Part shown: positions 21,089-32,117 of the stretch, in pieces | Layout: each line of letters starts with the position of its first letter | Numbering within the stretch: position 1 is the stretch's first letter | Assembly: GCA_933228895.1 (NCBI GenBank) | Contig: OW121852.1 | Span: forward strand, 128,025,544 to 128,089,543 | From: Platycnemis pennipes | Taxonomy: Eukaryota; Arthropoda; Insecta; Odonata; Platycnemididae | Length of the DNA: 64,000 bases | Direction: 5' to 3' | Notes under the pieces: generated by a model | What the model saw: only the letters and a program-made list of their open reading frames with translations | The model's database searches: none | What the model was told of the DNA's origin: nothing | Program-made: the position numbers and the translations under genes

Positions 21089-21704
21089 ACCTCTGTGTAC
21101 GCGTTTCTTGTGTTTTTTAATGCGCGGAGCCTCTGTCGAGTCCTGTTACTAAAAAAACGTCGAGTGTTGTATTTTAGCTTCTCCCAGGTTTCTCCTATGT
21201 CGTGTGTTCGGCGGAGATTTAGCTCCCACGCGAGGAACTGTAATTTAAAATCCTCAATTATACTTTTATCCCGGTGAATTATAGGACCTATTTTGCGTAA
21301 AGACGCGAGCTGAGGAGTATCTTCCAAATTTGTGTGTGAGGTATATTTAATTTTTATCGCAACCAGATAGTGGTCGGTAAGGGAGGTAGCTGCCGTGATT
21401 TGTTCCTCTATGTAAATCTGGGTCTTTTGTCTGGTATAAAATCGGTCTTGTCTAGAGCTATAATTAATTTTGGTAATTGTGAAATGTGGTCCAGAGATCT
21501 GTTTACTGCTTTTTATCGTGTCTGTTAATTTGTGCATGCTTATAAGTTTTGCCAATTCCGTGTGTATTTCAGCGATTGTCTCGTTTGCGCTGTCTTTTTT
21601 TATCGATCAGCGCATTGAAATCTCCCGTTAGGACAATCTCTCTGTTCTCTGTTATGTATTCAGGGAGGATACTTTTGTAGAATTCGATTTTTGTGAACTT
21701 TGGT
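21089..21704 (-). pseudogene. L1/Tx1-like endonuclease end and linker
   Basis: The minus strand starts with endonuclease sequence VLTGDFNALID (near 21635), shifts frame near 21590, then continues in 21555-21061 with a DRFYTR segment and SLTDHYLVAIKI (catalytic-site His/Asp region of APE-type endonucleases), followed by an Arg-rich linker. Upstream sequence is missing, so the element is 5'-truncated at about 21704, where U copy 2 sequence begins. Confidence 0.7.
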
Positions 21705-22065
21705 GAAGTTCCAAAAGCCTTCAAAGGCTTCACCACCTCACTGGCAAACTCACTGACACTGCTTTATCAATTTTGTATTCATACAGAACCCTTCAAGTAC
21801 AATTTAAAAAGCATACTCATTGTCATAAATTCAAAGGTTTGTACAGAACGCAAATATATATGAAAAGAATACCATAATAATATAATATAACAATGAAAAA
21901 AAGTTACTTTGTTATGTCAACTCTCTTGGGAAATAAACACATTGTCCATTATCGTTGGGTGCTTTTTTATTTTTGCGACTTACGAACAATAAATCTCTGA
22001 TGTCATGTCTGATCAAAATTGTTTTCTAAGTTCCTTGATGTTACATGAGGGGTATTTTTTCTGTG

Positions 22066-22394
22066 TTACTGAACAGCTTGAAAAACTCCTTGTTTCTCTT
22101 CTTCATTTTTAGTATACATATCATGGAAATCTTGCATGAGCTTTACGGCTCGCTCAGCCACACCGTTTACCACTGGTAACCATGATATTCTTGACATTCC
22201 CTCTATGTGGCATTTCGTTGAACTCCATTCCTGATAATCATCGTTTAAAAAGTCACATGGGATCATTAGTTGGGAGAAAAAGTTTTTTGTCCTGTTGCTT
22301 ACAAAGTAGTCGGGAGACAGATTCTTCCCTACACTTAGTTCTCCACTTGTCAGGCAAACTCTTTTCCGTGAACATTCTCTATCGTTTTGAAGTG
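22066..22394 (-). pseudogene. U family C-terminal exon, copy 2
   Basis: It encodes the same C-terminal sequence as 60-390, including SRISWLPVVNG, AERAVKLMQD and the final TAA. The open frame continues artificially to 22560, but 22395 onward is antisense to an inserted I-like fragment. The true upstream continuation is at 23201-23500 (LWYLS-type segment). The TAA that ends the frame is identical in both copies. Confidence 0.6.
22383..22394 (+). repeat. Target-site duplication of I-like fragment F1 (left)
   Basis: cgttttgaagtg at 22383-22394 is repeated exactly at 23201-23212. Copy 1 of U has the sequence once (near 382-393, one base different). Confidence 0.92.
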
Positions 22395-23200
22395 ACAAGA
22401 CATAGTGACATGCATTAACAGCCTCTATGCTAAGGGCATCCACATAAAATTCCTGTGGGTACCTGGCCACGTGGGTGTTACTGATAATGAAGCGGCAGAC
22501 GCTGCTGCACGAGCGGCCACCAACAGCGGCGAGAATTACATTGGTGAAGTCCCAAGCCAAGATTTAAGAGCTCGTCTGAAGAAATTACTTCTCGCTTCTT
22601 GGGCTAAGTCATGGTGCGACGCAACGTCGAACAAACTGAGGGAAATCAAAGAACATGTAAGAGCTTGGACGTCCTCGGTCAGGGATAGCTGACGGGAAGA
22701 GGTTATTGTCACCAGACTATGAATAGGACACACAGCCCTGACTCACTCGTATCTCTTTACCCCCGAAAAGGACGCACCATTTGCGATAGCTGTAACTGCC
22801 GTTTGACTGTGAAACACCTGCTTGTCGACTGTGTTAAGTATCGGGTACAACGCGAACGCCACAAAATTTGTGGCGATCTGAGTAAGGTTTTGGGTGACGA
22901 TCGCAATTTTATCGATTGCGATCTTAAATTTCTCAATGAAGTGAATCTACTACCCAAAATTTGAGGCCCAGGAAGACTAATTGCAAATTGCCTTAAAACT
23001 CTAAATCTCTTTTGACACATGACTATGCCTAATATAGACTTACACCTATCGAGCCCTATGATAGTTAATATCATTCATACGTATTGCTTTATACTTACAC
23101 GGTATTGGTTTTCTAGCACTGCTTGTAATCTGGAAAAGTAAAGGTGCAAAATGACCTTAGCAGTCGAAGCACCTTAAAATAATTCTACCTATCTACCTAC
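22395..23200 (+). mobile_element. I-like retrotransposon, 5'-truncated copy F1
   Basis: 806 bp. It begins inside RNase H (KFLWVPGHVGVTDNEAADAAA at 22446-22505), continues to a CCHC-like region at 22785-22840, and ends with the conserved hairpin (GGTGC 23143-23147, GCACC 23169-23173) and a CTAC-repeat tail. It is flanked by the 12-bp duplication at 22383-22394 and 23201-23212. Frameshifts near 22690 and divergence from B and C show that it is an older copy. Confidence 0.88.
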
Positions 23201-23539
23201 CGTTTTGAAGTGCTAACTGAATTTTTTGTTTCTCATCAAATGAAACGCCATTGTCATAAATGCCAATGCCACCAAATCCTCGCTAAGGTACCATAAATGT
23301 CGTGGAAACGTTTTCATAACGGCGTTAGCGATGTCGGCATTGACAGAGATGTAGCGGATAAGTTGCTTAATCAATTCTAAATCGTTTTTTTGGAGCAGAC
23401 AAGAGCAGGGGCACTAAAACACTGAAAAGTGTAAATTATTACATTAAAAATACACTTCACGGAGGCCATTCTCCTCTTCAGTAGAGATTTAACAATTTAC
23501 TCGACTCGACTCGACGCGACAAATCTTGCCTCTTTTCGA

Positions 23540-25923
23540 CGTTTACGAGCTAAAGCCCGGAAGGTGGTGAAGGAGGCAAAGAAGGCATCCTGGATTGAGT
23601 ATCTCTCCACACTAAATAGTAGAACGCCCATATCGGATGTTTGGAGAAAGGTGAGAAGCATTTCGGGCTCTAGTGAAACCCTCACTGTCTCGTACTTAAA
23701 GGTCGCTGATCGGGTGGTTACCTCCTCCCTCGATATATGCGAGGTTTTTGGACAGTTACTTTCCAACACCAGCAGTAACTCAAACTTTGACGCTGCATTC
23801 ATTCGTATGAAAGAACAAGTCGAGTTAGCGCCGCTTAACTTTAAAACCATAGGTCCCAATATAGCCTACAATGACTCATTCTCAATGTGGGAATTGACGT
23901 CCGCAATCGCAGACTCCCATGACAGCGCACCAGGAATGGATCAAGTCCATAACGCCTTCATCCGCAATCTTCCGCAGGCAGCCCTACCGGAAATTCTGCG
24001 ATGTTTCAATAAAATCTGGTCTGATGGGAGCTTTCCGGAAATCTGGCGAGAATCCGCTGTGGTGCCCATCCCCAAGCAGGGAAAGAATAGATCAAACCCA
24101 AATAACTACGGACCCATCTCGCTTACAAGTTGTGTCTGTAAGATAATGGAAAGAATGGTTAACCGCCGACTCGTGTGGTGGTTGGAACGACGAAACGTTC
24201 TTTCAGATATACAGTGTGGCTTTCGCAAAGGTAGGTCAACTCTCGACCACCTGGTCCGAACAGATAATTTCATGCAAGAAGCTTTCCTTTTACGCCAGCA
24301 CGTGATCGGCGTTTTTTTCGATATAGAAAAAGCGTACGATCGCGTTTGGCGTCACAAAATTTTAACGACGTTGCACAATTGGGGCTTTAGGGGAAACCTA
24401 CCCATTTTTATCAAAACATTTTTATGCGGGCGGGTTTTTAAAGTTAAAATAGGTAAATGTCTATCTAGACCCTATCCACTAGAGAATGGAGTACCCCAGG
24501 GTTCCGTACTAAGTGTGACACTATTTGCTATAGCAATCAATGATATCACAGAATGTATCCGTTCTCCTGTAATGGCTTCCCTGTTCGTTGACGACCTGGC
24601 TATTTTCTGCCGATCGTCAAAATTAGCAAGTGCTTCCAGGCTTATCCAACTATCCCTCAACAAGCTGTCTACCTGGTCTCAGAAAAGGATTTCGTTTCTC
24701 CGGAGAGAAAACGAAGTGTGTCCATTTTCACAGGATAAGGGGATTACACGCTACGCCGTCTCTCTATCTCTGCCGTAGGGAACTTCCCTTTGTAGAATCT
24801 ATCAGATTCCTTGGGGTGGTCATGGACCAACGTTTGACCTGGCGCGAGCATTTTAAAGTTTTAAAAGACAGATGCTCGAAGGTTTTATATATTCTGCGGT
24901 TTCTAACGCATTCATCATGGGGTGCGGATTGCACTACAATGCTTTTATTGTACCGATCTTTAGTGCGCTCTCGGTTGGACTACGGATGCGTAGCGTACTC
25001 TTCTGCACGTGATTCACACATGAAATCCTTGTCTACCGTGCATAATTCTGGACTACGGATAGCCAATGGGGCCTTCAGAACTTCACCTGTCCTGAGTATT
25101 TACGCGGAAGCGGGGGAGCCGCCGCTTGATACTCGTAGAGACATGTTGACTTGCAACTATGTTGCCAAGATTTTATCAGCAAAGAATCACCCGTGCTACA
25201 ACATTATTTTTAACCCAAGGTTTTTAGACATTTTTAATAGAAGGACAAGGGCTACGAAGCCTTTAAGTGTACGTTTTAAAATTTTTATCGAAGAGCGCGG
25301 TTTTAACCTACCAGACGTGTATCCGACCGGGTACATGACAGAACCTCCATGGTCGATTCCTCGGCCGAATTTTATTTGGCGGCTACTTCTATGTCGGAAA
25401 TCCTGTACCACTTCTACGGAGTACGGACATCTATTCAGAGAAATCCTCAGTCATCACCGCGACTTCACCATCGTCTTTATAGATGGCTCAAAGTCTGGAA
25501 CCTCTTGCGGATGTGCAGTGGTATCAACGTACCACGGAATAATCAAAGCAAGACTCAATCCGATGTGTTCCGTTTTTACGGCAGAATTGACTGCCATCAA
25601 ATTGGCTCTGGCCAATATAAAATGCAGAAATGCTTCCTTCCTAATTTGTACAGATTCTGCGAGTGCGTTGAAGTCAATTTCTGAGTTTTCGCCCTCTAAC
25701 CCAATTGTGCAAGACATCCACTCTTCCATACTATCCCTCAATAGGGAGGGAGTGATAATATCCTTCTTGTGGATTCCTGGGCACATGGGGATAGGAGGGA
25801 ACGAAAAAGCCGACGCAGCTGCTAAAGAAGTACTAAGCGCCCCAGATATGACAGTACCTCTGGTATCCGCAGATGATCTCAGGACCAAGCTCCGGCACTT
25901 TGCCTTGGAAAAGTGGAAGGAGC
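23540..25923 (+). pseudogene. I-like ORF2 remnant: linker, RT, RNase H, copy E
   Basis: The frame 23564-24778 contains a full RT up to FVDDLAIF: VVPIPKQGKN, PISLTSCVCKIMERMVNRRL, QCGFRKGRSTLDHLV, VFFDIEKAYDRVW, GVPQGSVLSVTLF and SLFVDD. A one-base change near 24690 shifts to 24630-25973, which holds the RT thumb and RNase H to WIPGHMGIGGNEKADAAAKE. Within 25454-25690 the RNase H motifs are split by further frameshifts. Coding sequence stops at the J1 insertion (25923); the last 50 bases of the open frame belong to J1. Confidence 0.83.
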
Positions 25924-25989
25924 AGAGTGTCGAATGCCCCCGAAGGGGGGCATTTATTGTCAGGGTGCGTTAAGGAATTTTTAACTTTT

Positions 25990-26434
25990 GCCCTGTGTCT
26001 TATATATTGCCTGCCTGGCAATTAAGAAAGAGTTTGTTTTACATATTGTTACGGACGTCAGACAGTATTTTACTGCCTGGCGTTCTGTATTTACCTCCTG
26101 CATTATGTCTAATTATGATTGATTTTATTGTTTCCGATTCATTTTGGGTGGCTTTTTGTTCATATTCTTCCCTTAGTTTTATTATTACTTCCATTATTGG
26201 TGTGATATTTGTATATTTATATAGATTACCATTCGTAGTGCCTGGTCTTATGTTATAAATCGATCTGAGGCATTTTCTTTCCATAACTTCGATTTGGTAG
26301 GTTCTGCCTTTCTTTAGTAAACCTGCCCATGCAGGTGCCGCGTAAGTGATTACGGGTTGTATATAGGTTTTATATATTCTTGCCTTGATCTCAGGCGGGG
26401 TACATTTATTTTTTAGTATCGGAGCAAGTCCCAC
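25990..26434 (-). pseudogene. Jockey J1 RT, C-terminal thumb
   Basis: Minus-strand frame 26434-26039 reads GLAPILKNKCTPPEIKARIYKTYIQPVITYAAPAWAG with a downstream Q..ERKCLRSIYNI segment, the typical end of Jockey-clade ORF2. It joins the RT block at 32118. The 3' untranslated stretch and hairpin follow to 25924. Confidence 0.85.
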
Positions 26435-26442
26435 TTTGGAAC
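26431..26442 (+). repeat. Target-site duplication of I-like B (left)
   Basis: ccactttggaac here and ccactttggagc at 32118-32129 differ by one base and directly flank element B. They lie within the Jockey J1 coding sequence. Confidence 0.8.
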
Positions 26443-27027
26443 CCCCTGCGGGTAGGGGGATTGAGAATACTCCCGCAGTATATCTGCTTGTCGTAAGAGG
26501 CGACTAAAAGGGCGGGGAGACAACCCCGAAAACAAACCCAGAGCCAACAAGGGTTGAGCCCGGACAGTCTTGTGGGTCAACTGTCTGTGTGCGGCCACAC
26601 CACCTGGCCTGCGATCCACCCGCATGTTTGCCGTGTGCGGAGACCCGTAAGGAGGAGAAGGGGATCCTGGAGGGTGAGGTCCGCGGTTCCCAGCCGGGTG
26701 TCGGATGCCCGGTATGGACTACGGGCCAATACCCCTCTTCGGCCCCGGATTCTGTGTAAACGGGCGGCCGGGAGCTAGCCACTCCCGGTCAATCGGCTTC
26801 CGTGGCGTTACGCTTAACGGTGGCGAGTGCCAGGGAGGTGGGGGTCTGCGTAGGGCGGTCGGAGATGTACTGGTTTGGTGGGCCCGTGCATCGAAGACCC
26901 AACCCGAAACAGACAACCACCTCTAGGGTGCTATATCCCCTCGGGTAGCCCTGGCGACCGCACCGGTTTGCGGTGTGGCGTCCCGAATGTGTGGCTCCAT
27001 GGTGGGTGGGGAGCTCGGGGGACGAAA
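26443..27027 (+). promoter_or_regulatory. Conserved GC-rich 5' module of I-like copy B
   Basis: It matches 47524-48108 at nearly every position (about five differences in the first 150 bases), although ORF1 and ORF2 of B and C differ widely. CTGCGGG near the 5' end can pair with CCCGCAG about 20 bases later. In this copy the ORF1 frame is open upstream to 26875, but that phase is not kept in A or C, so the coding start is placed at 27040. Confidence 0.65.
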
Positions 27028-27039
27028 TTTAAATTTGGT

Positions 27040-28200
27040 ATGGCGGATAATATTCTTCCACCAACTAAAAAATCCCGCCCGGACATGGGTGGGAGAGAAA
27101 TGTGTACTAACGGAAGTAAGCGCTTTCTCATTATGAGATGTATGAAGGAGGGTGAGACCTTTGCCAAGGTTTCCCCATTCCTTATAAGAAAAGTTATGTC
27201 GGCATTGGTACCCGGTGAAATCAAGTCAGCGAAAAAGCTCAGGGATGGCACCTTGCTAATTGAAACGGCAAATATAGCACAGAGCGAGAAACTCTTGGCT
27301 ACGGATAGATTCCATGACTTTCCAGTAAAAGTAGAGGTTCACCGTACATTGAATACCTGTCGGGGAGTAATCAGCCACTTTGACCTCCTCCATGTAGAAG
27401 TCGACGAAATTAAGAGAGAGATGGCATCTCAAGGTGTAACCGATGTCCGTCGACTTACTACAAGGCGCAACGGCGTAGTAATTAACACTACGTCCGTGGT
27501 TTTGACCTTTGGATGTGAAAAGCTCCCCGATAAGGTATTCATTGGCTACGAGTCAGTACCGGTGAGGCCCTATATTCCAGCTCCAATGCGCTGCTTCCAG
27601 TGCCAGCGCTTCGGCCACATCGCCACGCGATGTGAGGGCAAGGCCACCTGCCCACGCTGTGGCCTGGATGCGCATGAGGGAGAGGACTGTGTGCAAGATA
27701 CACACTGCGTCAACTGCGAGGGTGCACACCCGGTGTACTCTCGCAAATGTCCGAAAATGCTGGAAGAAAGGAAAGTCATGGAAATAAAGACACTGGAAAA
27801 AATAACGTATTTCGAGGCGAGGAAAAAGTATAGGGCATTGGCAGCTCCCGTGTTTTCCCGCTCATTCGCCTCAGTTGCCGTAACACCAGTCCCTAAAGCC
27901 ACTATAGCAACGCAAACCGAGAGTAGTGAACATTTAATGAAAGCAGCGACGAAAGAAGTGGCAATGCCGGCCAAAAACTTGTCACCGGCTCGTAAAGTGA
28001 CCACCAGCTCTGCGGGTTCTCCCAAGAAGAACCCCACTAAACATAATTCCCCGAACGCTAATAACTCGCGGGAAAAGGCACCACCATCCGGTATGTCCAA
28101 GCCCGGACAGCCGGAATGTATGGAGGAGGATGAAAGTCTCTCTGAGACAGAAATCCTCCTCGCAAAACAGTCGGGAAGAAGGCGCCGTATTAAGCGTTGA
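27040..28200 (+). CDS. I-like ORF1 protein (nucleic-acid-binding Gag-like), copy B
   Basis: 386 codons with no disruption. After a charged N-terminus and an RRM/PRE-like middle (CRGVISHFDLLHVEVDEIK, TSVVLTFGCEKLPDKVFIGY) come three zinc knuckles in a row: CFQCQRFGHIATRC, CPRCGLDAHEGEDC and CVNCEGAHPVYSRKC (about residues 187-240). A Ser/Pro/Lys-rich tail with acidic motifs follows and ends in RRRRIKR. The start was chosen at 27040 because the Met-Ala start and LPP motif are shared by all three copies. In such elements ORF1p coats the RNA in the cytoplasm and accompanies it to the nucleus. ORF2 starts 60 bases downstream. Confidence 0.85.
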   Translation: MADNILPPTKKSRPDMGGREMCTNGSKRFLIMRCMKEGETFAKVSPFLIRKVMSALVPGEIKSAKKLRDGTLLIETANIAQSEKLLATDRFHDFPVKVEVHRTLNTCRGVISHFDLLHVEVDEIKREMASQGVTDVRRLTTRRNGVVINTTSVVLTFGCEKLPDKVFIGYESVPVRPYIPAPMRCFQCQRFGHIATRCEGKATCPRCGLDAHEGEDCVQDTHCVNCEGAHPVYSRKCPKMLEERKVMEIKTLEKITYFEARKKYRALAAPVFSRSFASVAVTPVPKATIATQTESSEHLMKAATKEVAMPAKNLSPARKVTTSSAGSPKKNPTKHNSPNANNSREKAPPSGMSKPGQPECMEEDESLSETEILLAKQSGRRRRIKR

Positions 28201-28260
28201 TCCTCCCGTTGCACGGATAGCTCGATCATAGTTTTATTTTTATATTTTATACTATCAAAT

Positions 28261-31200
28261 ATGGCTTTTATCTTGCAGTGGAACTGCAATGGATTTTACC
28301 GGCATAAGGAGGAGATGAGCCTTTTAATTCATGATTTTACCCCTCTTTGTATATGTCTTCAAGAGACACATTTTAAGAGGACGGACAAGGGCATTTTAAA
28401 AGGTTTTAACATTTTTAGACTTGACGACACCAGTGGCAATCGAGCCCAGGGTGGAGTGGCTGTTTACATTCGGGAGGCTCTTTACACCTCCCGAGTACAG
28501 CTTAACACACCGTTTCAGGCGGTGGCGGTAACCGTGTACGCCCCGGAACCGGCAACATTGTGCAATGTTTATCTACCGGAGGCTGCACCGGTTACTCGTT
28601 TTAACTTGGACGCCCTTGTCGGTCAACTCCCGAAGCCCTACATTTTACTAGGAGATTTTAACGCCCATGACACCCTGTGGGGGAGTTCTAGGAGTCAGTG
28701 CGACCGAAGAGGTCGTATTTTAGCCAATTTTATTTTAGATTTTAACATGATTTTGTTGAACAACGGGGAGAAAACCCGTTTTAATGTTTTTAACGGTCAG
28801 TACTCTGTGATTGACCTGTGCATTGCATCGAGCAGTTTGATAAACAAGATTGAAATATCCGTGCATAATGATTTGTGTGGGAGCGATCATCTTCCCCTGT
28901 TAGTCAAAAAAGACCAAAATCTTATTTTAGATTATATTCGTCCGGGTAACTGGATTATCCGGAAAGGTGACTGGTCTTATTTTAAAAAAGTTTTTAATTT
29001 TAACCACGACGAAGCATGTGACCCTATAATGAACATTGAGAGGTTAACGAATTGCCTGATTGAAAGCGCAAGGTGCAGTGTTCCTCGGTCAAAGGGCACC
29101 AAACTGAGACCAGCAGTACCATGGTGGAACGAGGAATGCGCAGAAGCCATTCGTCAACGTAAGAAGGCGTTACGAATTTTTAAAAAATTTCCCACGAACA
29201 TGAACCTTTCCGCCTTCCGACGATTAAGAGCGAAGGCACGTCAGGTGGTGAAGGAGGCGAAGAGGGCTTCCTGGATGGAATTTGTCTCTGGCGTCAACAG
29301 TCGGACGCCGGTTGCACAGGTTTGGCGTAAAGTAAGAAGTATATCTGGGAACCAACAACAGCTCGGCGTCTCCTTTCTACGTGTTGAAGGCAACACAGTT
29401 ACATCGCCATCTTCTATTGGAAATATATTCGGTCAGGAACTAGCCAAAACCAGCTCTAATAAAAGCTACGATGATAGATTTTTAAAAATTAAGAAGGAAA
29501 AGGAGGCATTTCCTATCGATTTTAAGGAGCGACGATCCCTGGCAGATTATAACCTTCCGTTTTCCCTGTGGGAACTAGAGTCCGCCATTGCGGACTCCCA
29601 CATGACTTCTCCAGGTCCCGACGAAGTCCACAATGCCTTTCTCCGGAATATTCCGGAATCGGCATTGTTGGAGGTCCTCCACACCTTCAATCAGCTATGG
29701 GTTGAAGGTTCCTTTCCATCGTCCTAGCGGGAGTCTGTTGTAGTCCCTATATTAAAACAGGGTAAAGACCGAGCTGACCCGAACAACTACAGGCCGATAT
29801 CTCTTACTAGCTGCCTTTGCAAGATTATGGAAAGAATGGTGAATCGGCGGCTCATATGGTGGCTAGAGCGTCGCAACCTTCTTTCTGGTGTCCAGTGTGG
29901 ATTTCGTAGGGGCCGTTCCACCACTGATCACCTAGTAAGGATAGACAATTTTATCCAGGAAGCCTTCCTTCTACGTCAACACGTGATTGGCGTATTTTTC
30001 GATATTGAAAAGGCTTATGACCGAACTTGGCGACACAAAATTCTACACACTCTGCACGAATGGGGTTTTAGGGGTAATCTACCCATTTTTATTCGGAACT
30101 TTTTATCCAACCGAGTTTTTAAAGTCAGAATAGGCCAGCATAAATCGCAATTTTACAGCCAAGAAAATGGAGTTCCTCAGGGTTCTGTTCTTAGTGTAAC
30201 GCTTTTCGCTGTAGCGATTAACGATATTGCTAACTGTGTAGGCACACCAGTAATAGCATCACTGTTTGTGGATGACTTTGCAATTTTTTGTAGGTCATCC
30301 CAACCCGCTACAGCAGCCAGACTAATCCAACTCACTCTGAACAAACTGCACAAGTGGGCCCAGTGTAATGGTTTTAAGTTCTCCTCAGAGAAAACCAAAT
30401 GCGTTCATTTCCGCCGGTGTAGGGGACATAACATCCCTCCAGCGTTACGCTTGGGTGGTAAAAACCTTCCATTTGTCGACTCAATCCGTTTTTTAGGCCT
30501 GACATTTGACTACCGCCTCAACTGGCGTGCTCACATAGAAAGTTTAAAATTGAAATGTCACAAAACGTTAAACATTTTCAAGTACCTAAGTCACTCGACA
30601 TGGGGAGCTGATCGCTCCACACTAATTTTATTGTATCGTGCTTTAGTACGGTCAAAACTTGACTATGGTTCCTTTGTGTACTCTTCCGGTCGAGAGTCGT
30701 ACCTTCGACCACTGACTGTGATACACAATACCGGTTTACGACTGTGTACGGGGGCGTTTCGGACCAGCCCTATCCTGAGCATCTACTCTGATGCAGGAGA
30801 ATCGCCTTTGTGCTACCGAAGGAACCTGCTAATGTGCAACTACGCCTCAAAGGTTTTAGCAATGAAGACGCATCCATGTTTTAACTTGTTTTCAAAACCA
30901 CGATTTTTAGATGTTTTTAACCGTAAGACAAAGGCCACAAGGCCTGCCAATGTTCGTTTTAACTATTTTATTCGAGAATGAGGAGTTGGTCTACCGGATT
31001 TATACCCTGTCGGGTCATCTAACCACCCACCATGGCTAACTCCTACTCCTATAATAAAGATGCTCCTTAGTGATCGTCCAAAGGCTTCCACCACTGCTGC
31101 TGAGTGCCAGCGTACCTTCTCTGTGTTCCTGGGCAACCACCCCAATTTTGTCACTGTATTCACAGACGGGTCGAAGTCTCCTACCGCCTGTGCCTGTGCC

Positions 31201-31962
31201 GTAGTTTCTTCTTATCATGGTACCATAAAGGCTAAACTCAGTCCACTCTGCAGTGTATTCACGGCGGAGCTGTTCGCTATAAAGATGGCTCTGTGTAGAA
31301 TAGACAGTAGTGGAGGATCCTTCGCAATTTGCTCTGACTCTCTAAGTGCCCTAAACTCTATTTCCGACCGTTCTTCTACGAACCCACTATGCCAGCAGAT
31401 CCATGAGTCGCTACTCTCCCTTCAAAAGAAGGGAGTCACCATCATCTTTCTGTGGGTCCCCAGCCACATGGGAATTGTCGGGAATGAACGTGTCGATGCA
31501 ACTGCGAAGGCTGCCCTAAAAGAAGAAAATTGCACATCAACTCTGGTACCTTTCGAAGACCTTCGGTCCCATCTAAAGGGTTCAGTTTTCCAACAGTGGC
31601 AGGAGCAATGGAACGATCTCCCAAACAACAAATTACGAAGTTTAAAACCGGTAACGGCAGCATGGCCAACGTCCGTCAGGAGCAGTCGCAGAGAGGAAGT
31701 CGTCATTGCACGACTACGAATCGGTCATTGCCGTCTGACTCACTCGTATCTCTTCACCGAAGAGAAGGAACCGCCTCTCTGCAATGAGTGCAACATGCCA
31801 CTCAGTGTGCGACACATCCTGACGGATTGTAACTTATTTCGGAATGCACGCCTCAGGTTAGGGATCAGGGGGAGCCTAGAGCATGTTCTAGGCAATGATC
31901 CTGATCGTCTTAACCGTGTCATATTGCTGCTAAAAGAAACTGACCTTTTTAATAAAATATAA
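28261..31962 (+). pseudogene. I-like ORF2: endonuclease, RT, RNase H, CCHC; two in-frame stops, copy B
   Basis: The three open stretches 28261-29727, 29827-30981 and 31060-31962 are in one phase with no frameshift. The region equals about 1233 codons, like the intact 1232-aa ORF2 of C. Stops are TAG at 29725-29727 (a Trp codon in C) and TGA at 30979-30981. APE-type endonuclease: LQWNCNGF, CLQETHF, LLGDFNAHDTLWGS, CGSDHLPL. RT: GVPQGSVLSVTLF and SLFVDDFAIF. RNase H: VFTDGSKS, FTAELFAIKMAL, CSDSLSAL, WVPSHMGIVGNERVDATAK (the usual GH reads SH). C-terminal zinc motif: CNECNMPLSVRHILTDC. Confidence 0.9.
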
Positions 31963-32060
31963 TCTAATACAGACATGTTTTTATTCTTATTTTTAGTCTT
32001 ATTCTGATCTACCGTAAAAATAGTTTACTATATTGCCTATGGATAAATTAAAGAATGGGT

Positions 32061-32117
32061 GGTGCGAAATGACCTTGGCTGTCGAAGCACCCCAAAAATC
32101 AATACCTACCTACCTAC
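32061..32117 (+). other. 3'-terminal hairpin and (TACC)n tail, copy B
   Basis: GGTGC (32061-32065) and GCACC (32087-32091) bracket a GACC...GTC inner pair, followed by CAAAAATCAA and TACC repeats up to the target duplication at 32118. Confidence 0.65.

Larger units (their letters stand above)
8571..21704 (-). mobile_element. L1/Tx1-like non-LTR element, 5'-truncated, split by two LTR elements
   Basis: Three minus-strand blocks belong to one element: 21704-21089 (end of endonuclease and linker), 14757-13772 (linker and N-terminal RT) and 9298-8571 (RT palm to thumb). The breaks coincide with complete LTR retrotransposons: BEL/Pao 14758-21088 with a 5-bp duplication and Mag-like 9299-13771. 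Across the BEL break the frame continues directly (NAYTEV, then IMEINSS). The L1/Tx1 call rests on RT motifs (SIRKGCPLSMLLFAL, GVAYADDMSIL, VDMEKAFDK). Stops and frameshifts show that it is old. Confidence 0.75.
26443..32117 (+). mobile_element. I-like non-LTR retrotransposon, full-length copy B
   Basis: 5.68 kb: 5' module (26443-27027), ORF1 (27040-28200), ORF2 (28261-31962), conserved hairpin (32061-32091) and a TACC-repeat tail, flanked by 12-bp duplications. All parts are present and collinear with copy C. ORF2 has two in-frame stop codons and no frameshift. Inserted in Jockey J1, it is the innermost and therefore youngest element of its nest. Confidence 0.93.

Noticed and set aside
22066..22560. 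Single 164-aa minus-strand gene
   Set aside because: The N-terminal third (22395-22560) is antisense to an inserted I-like fragment; only 22066-22394 belongs to the U family.
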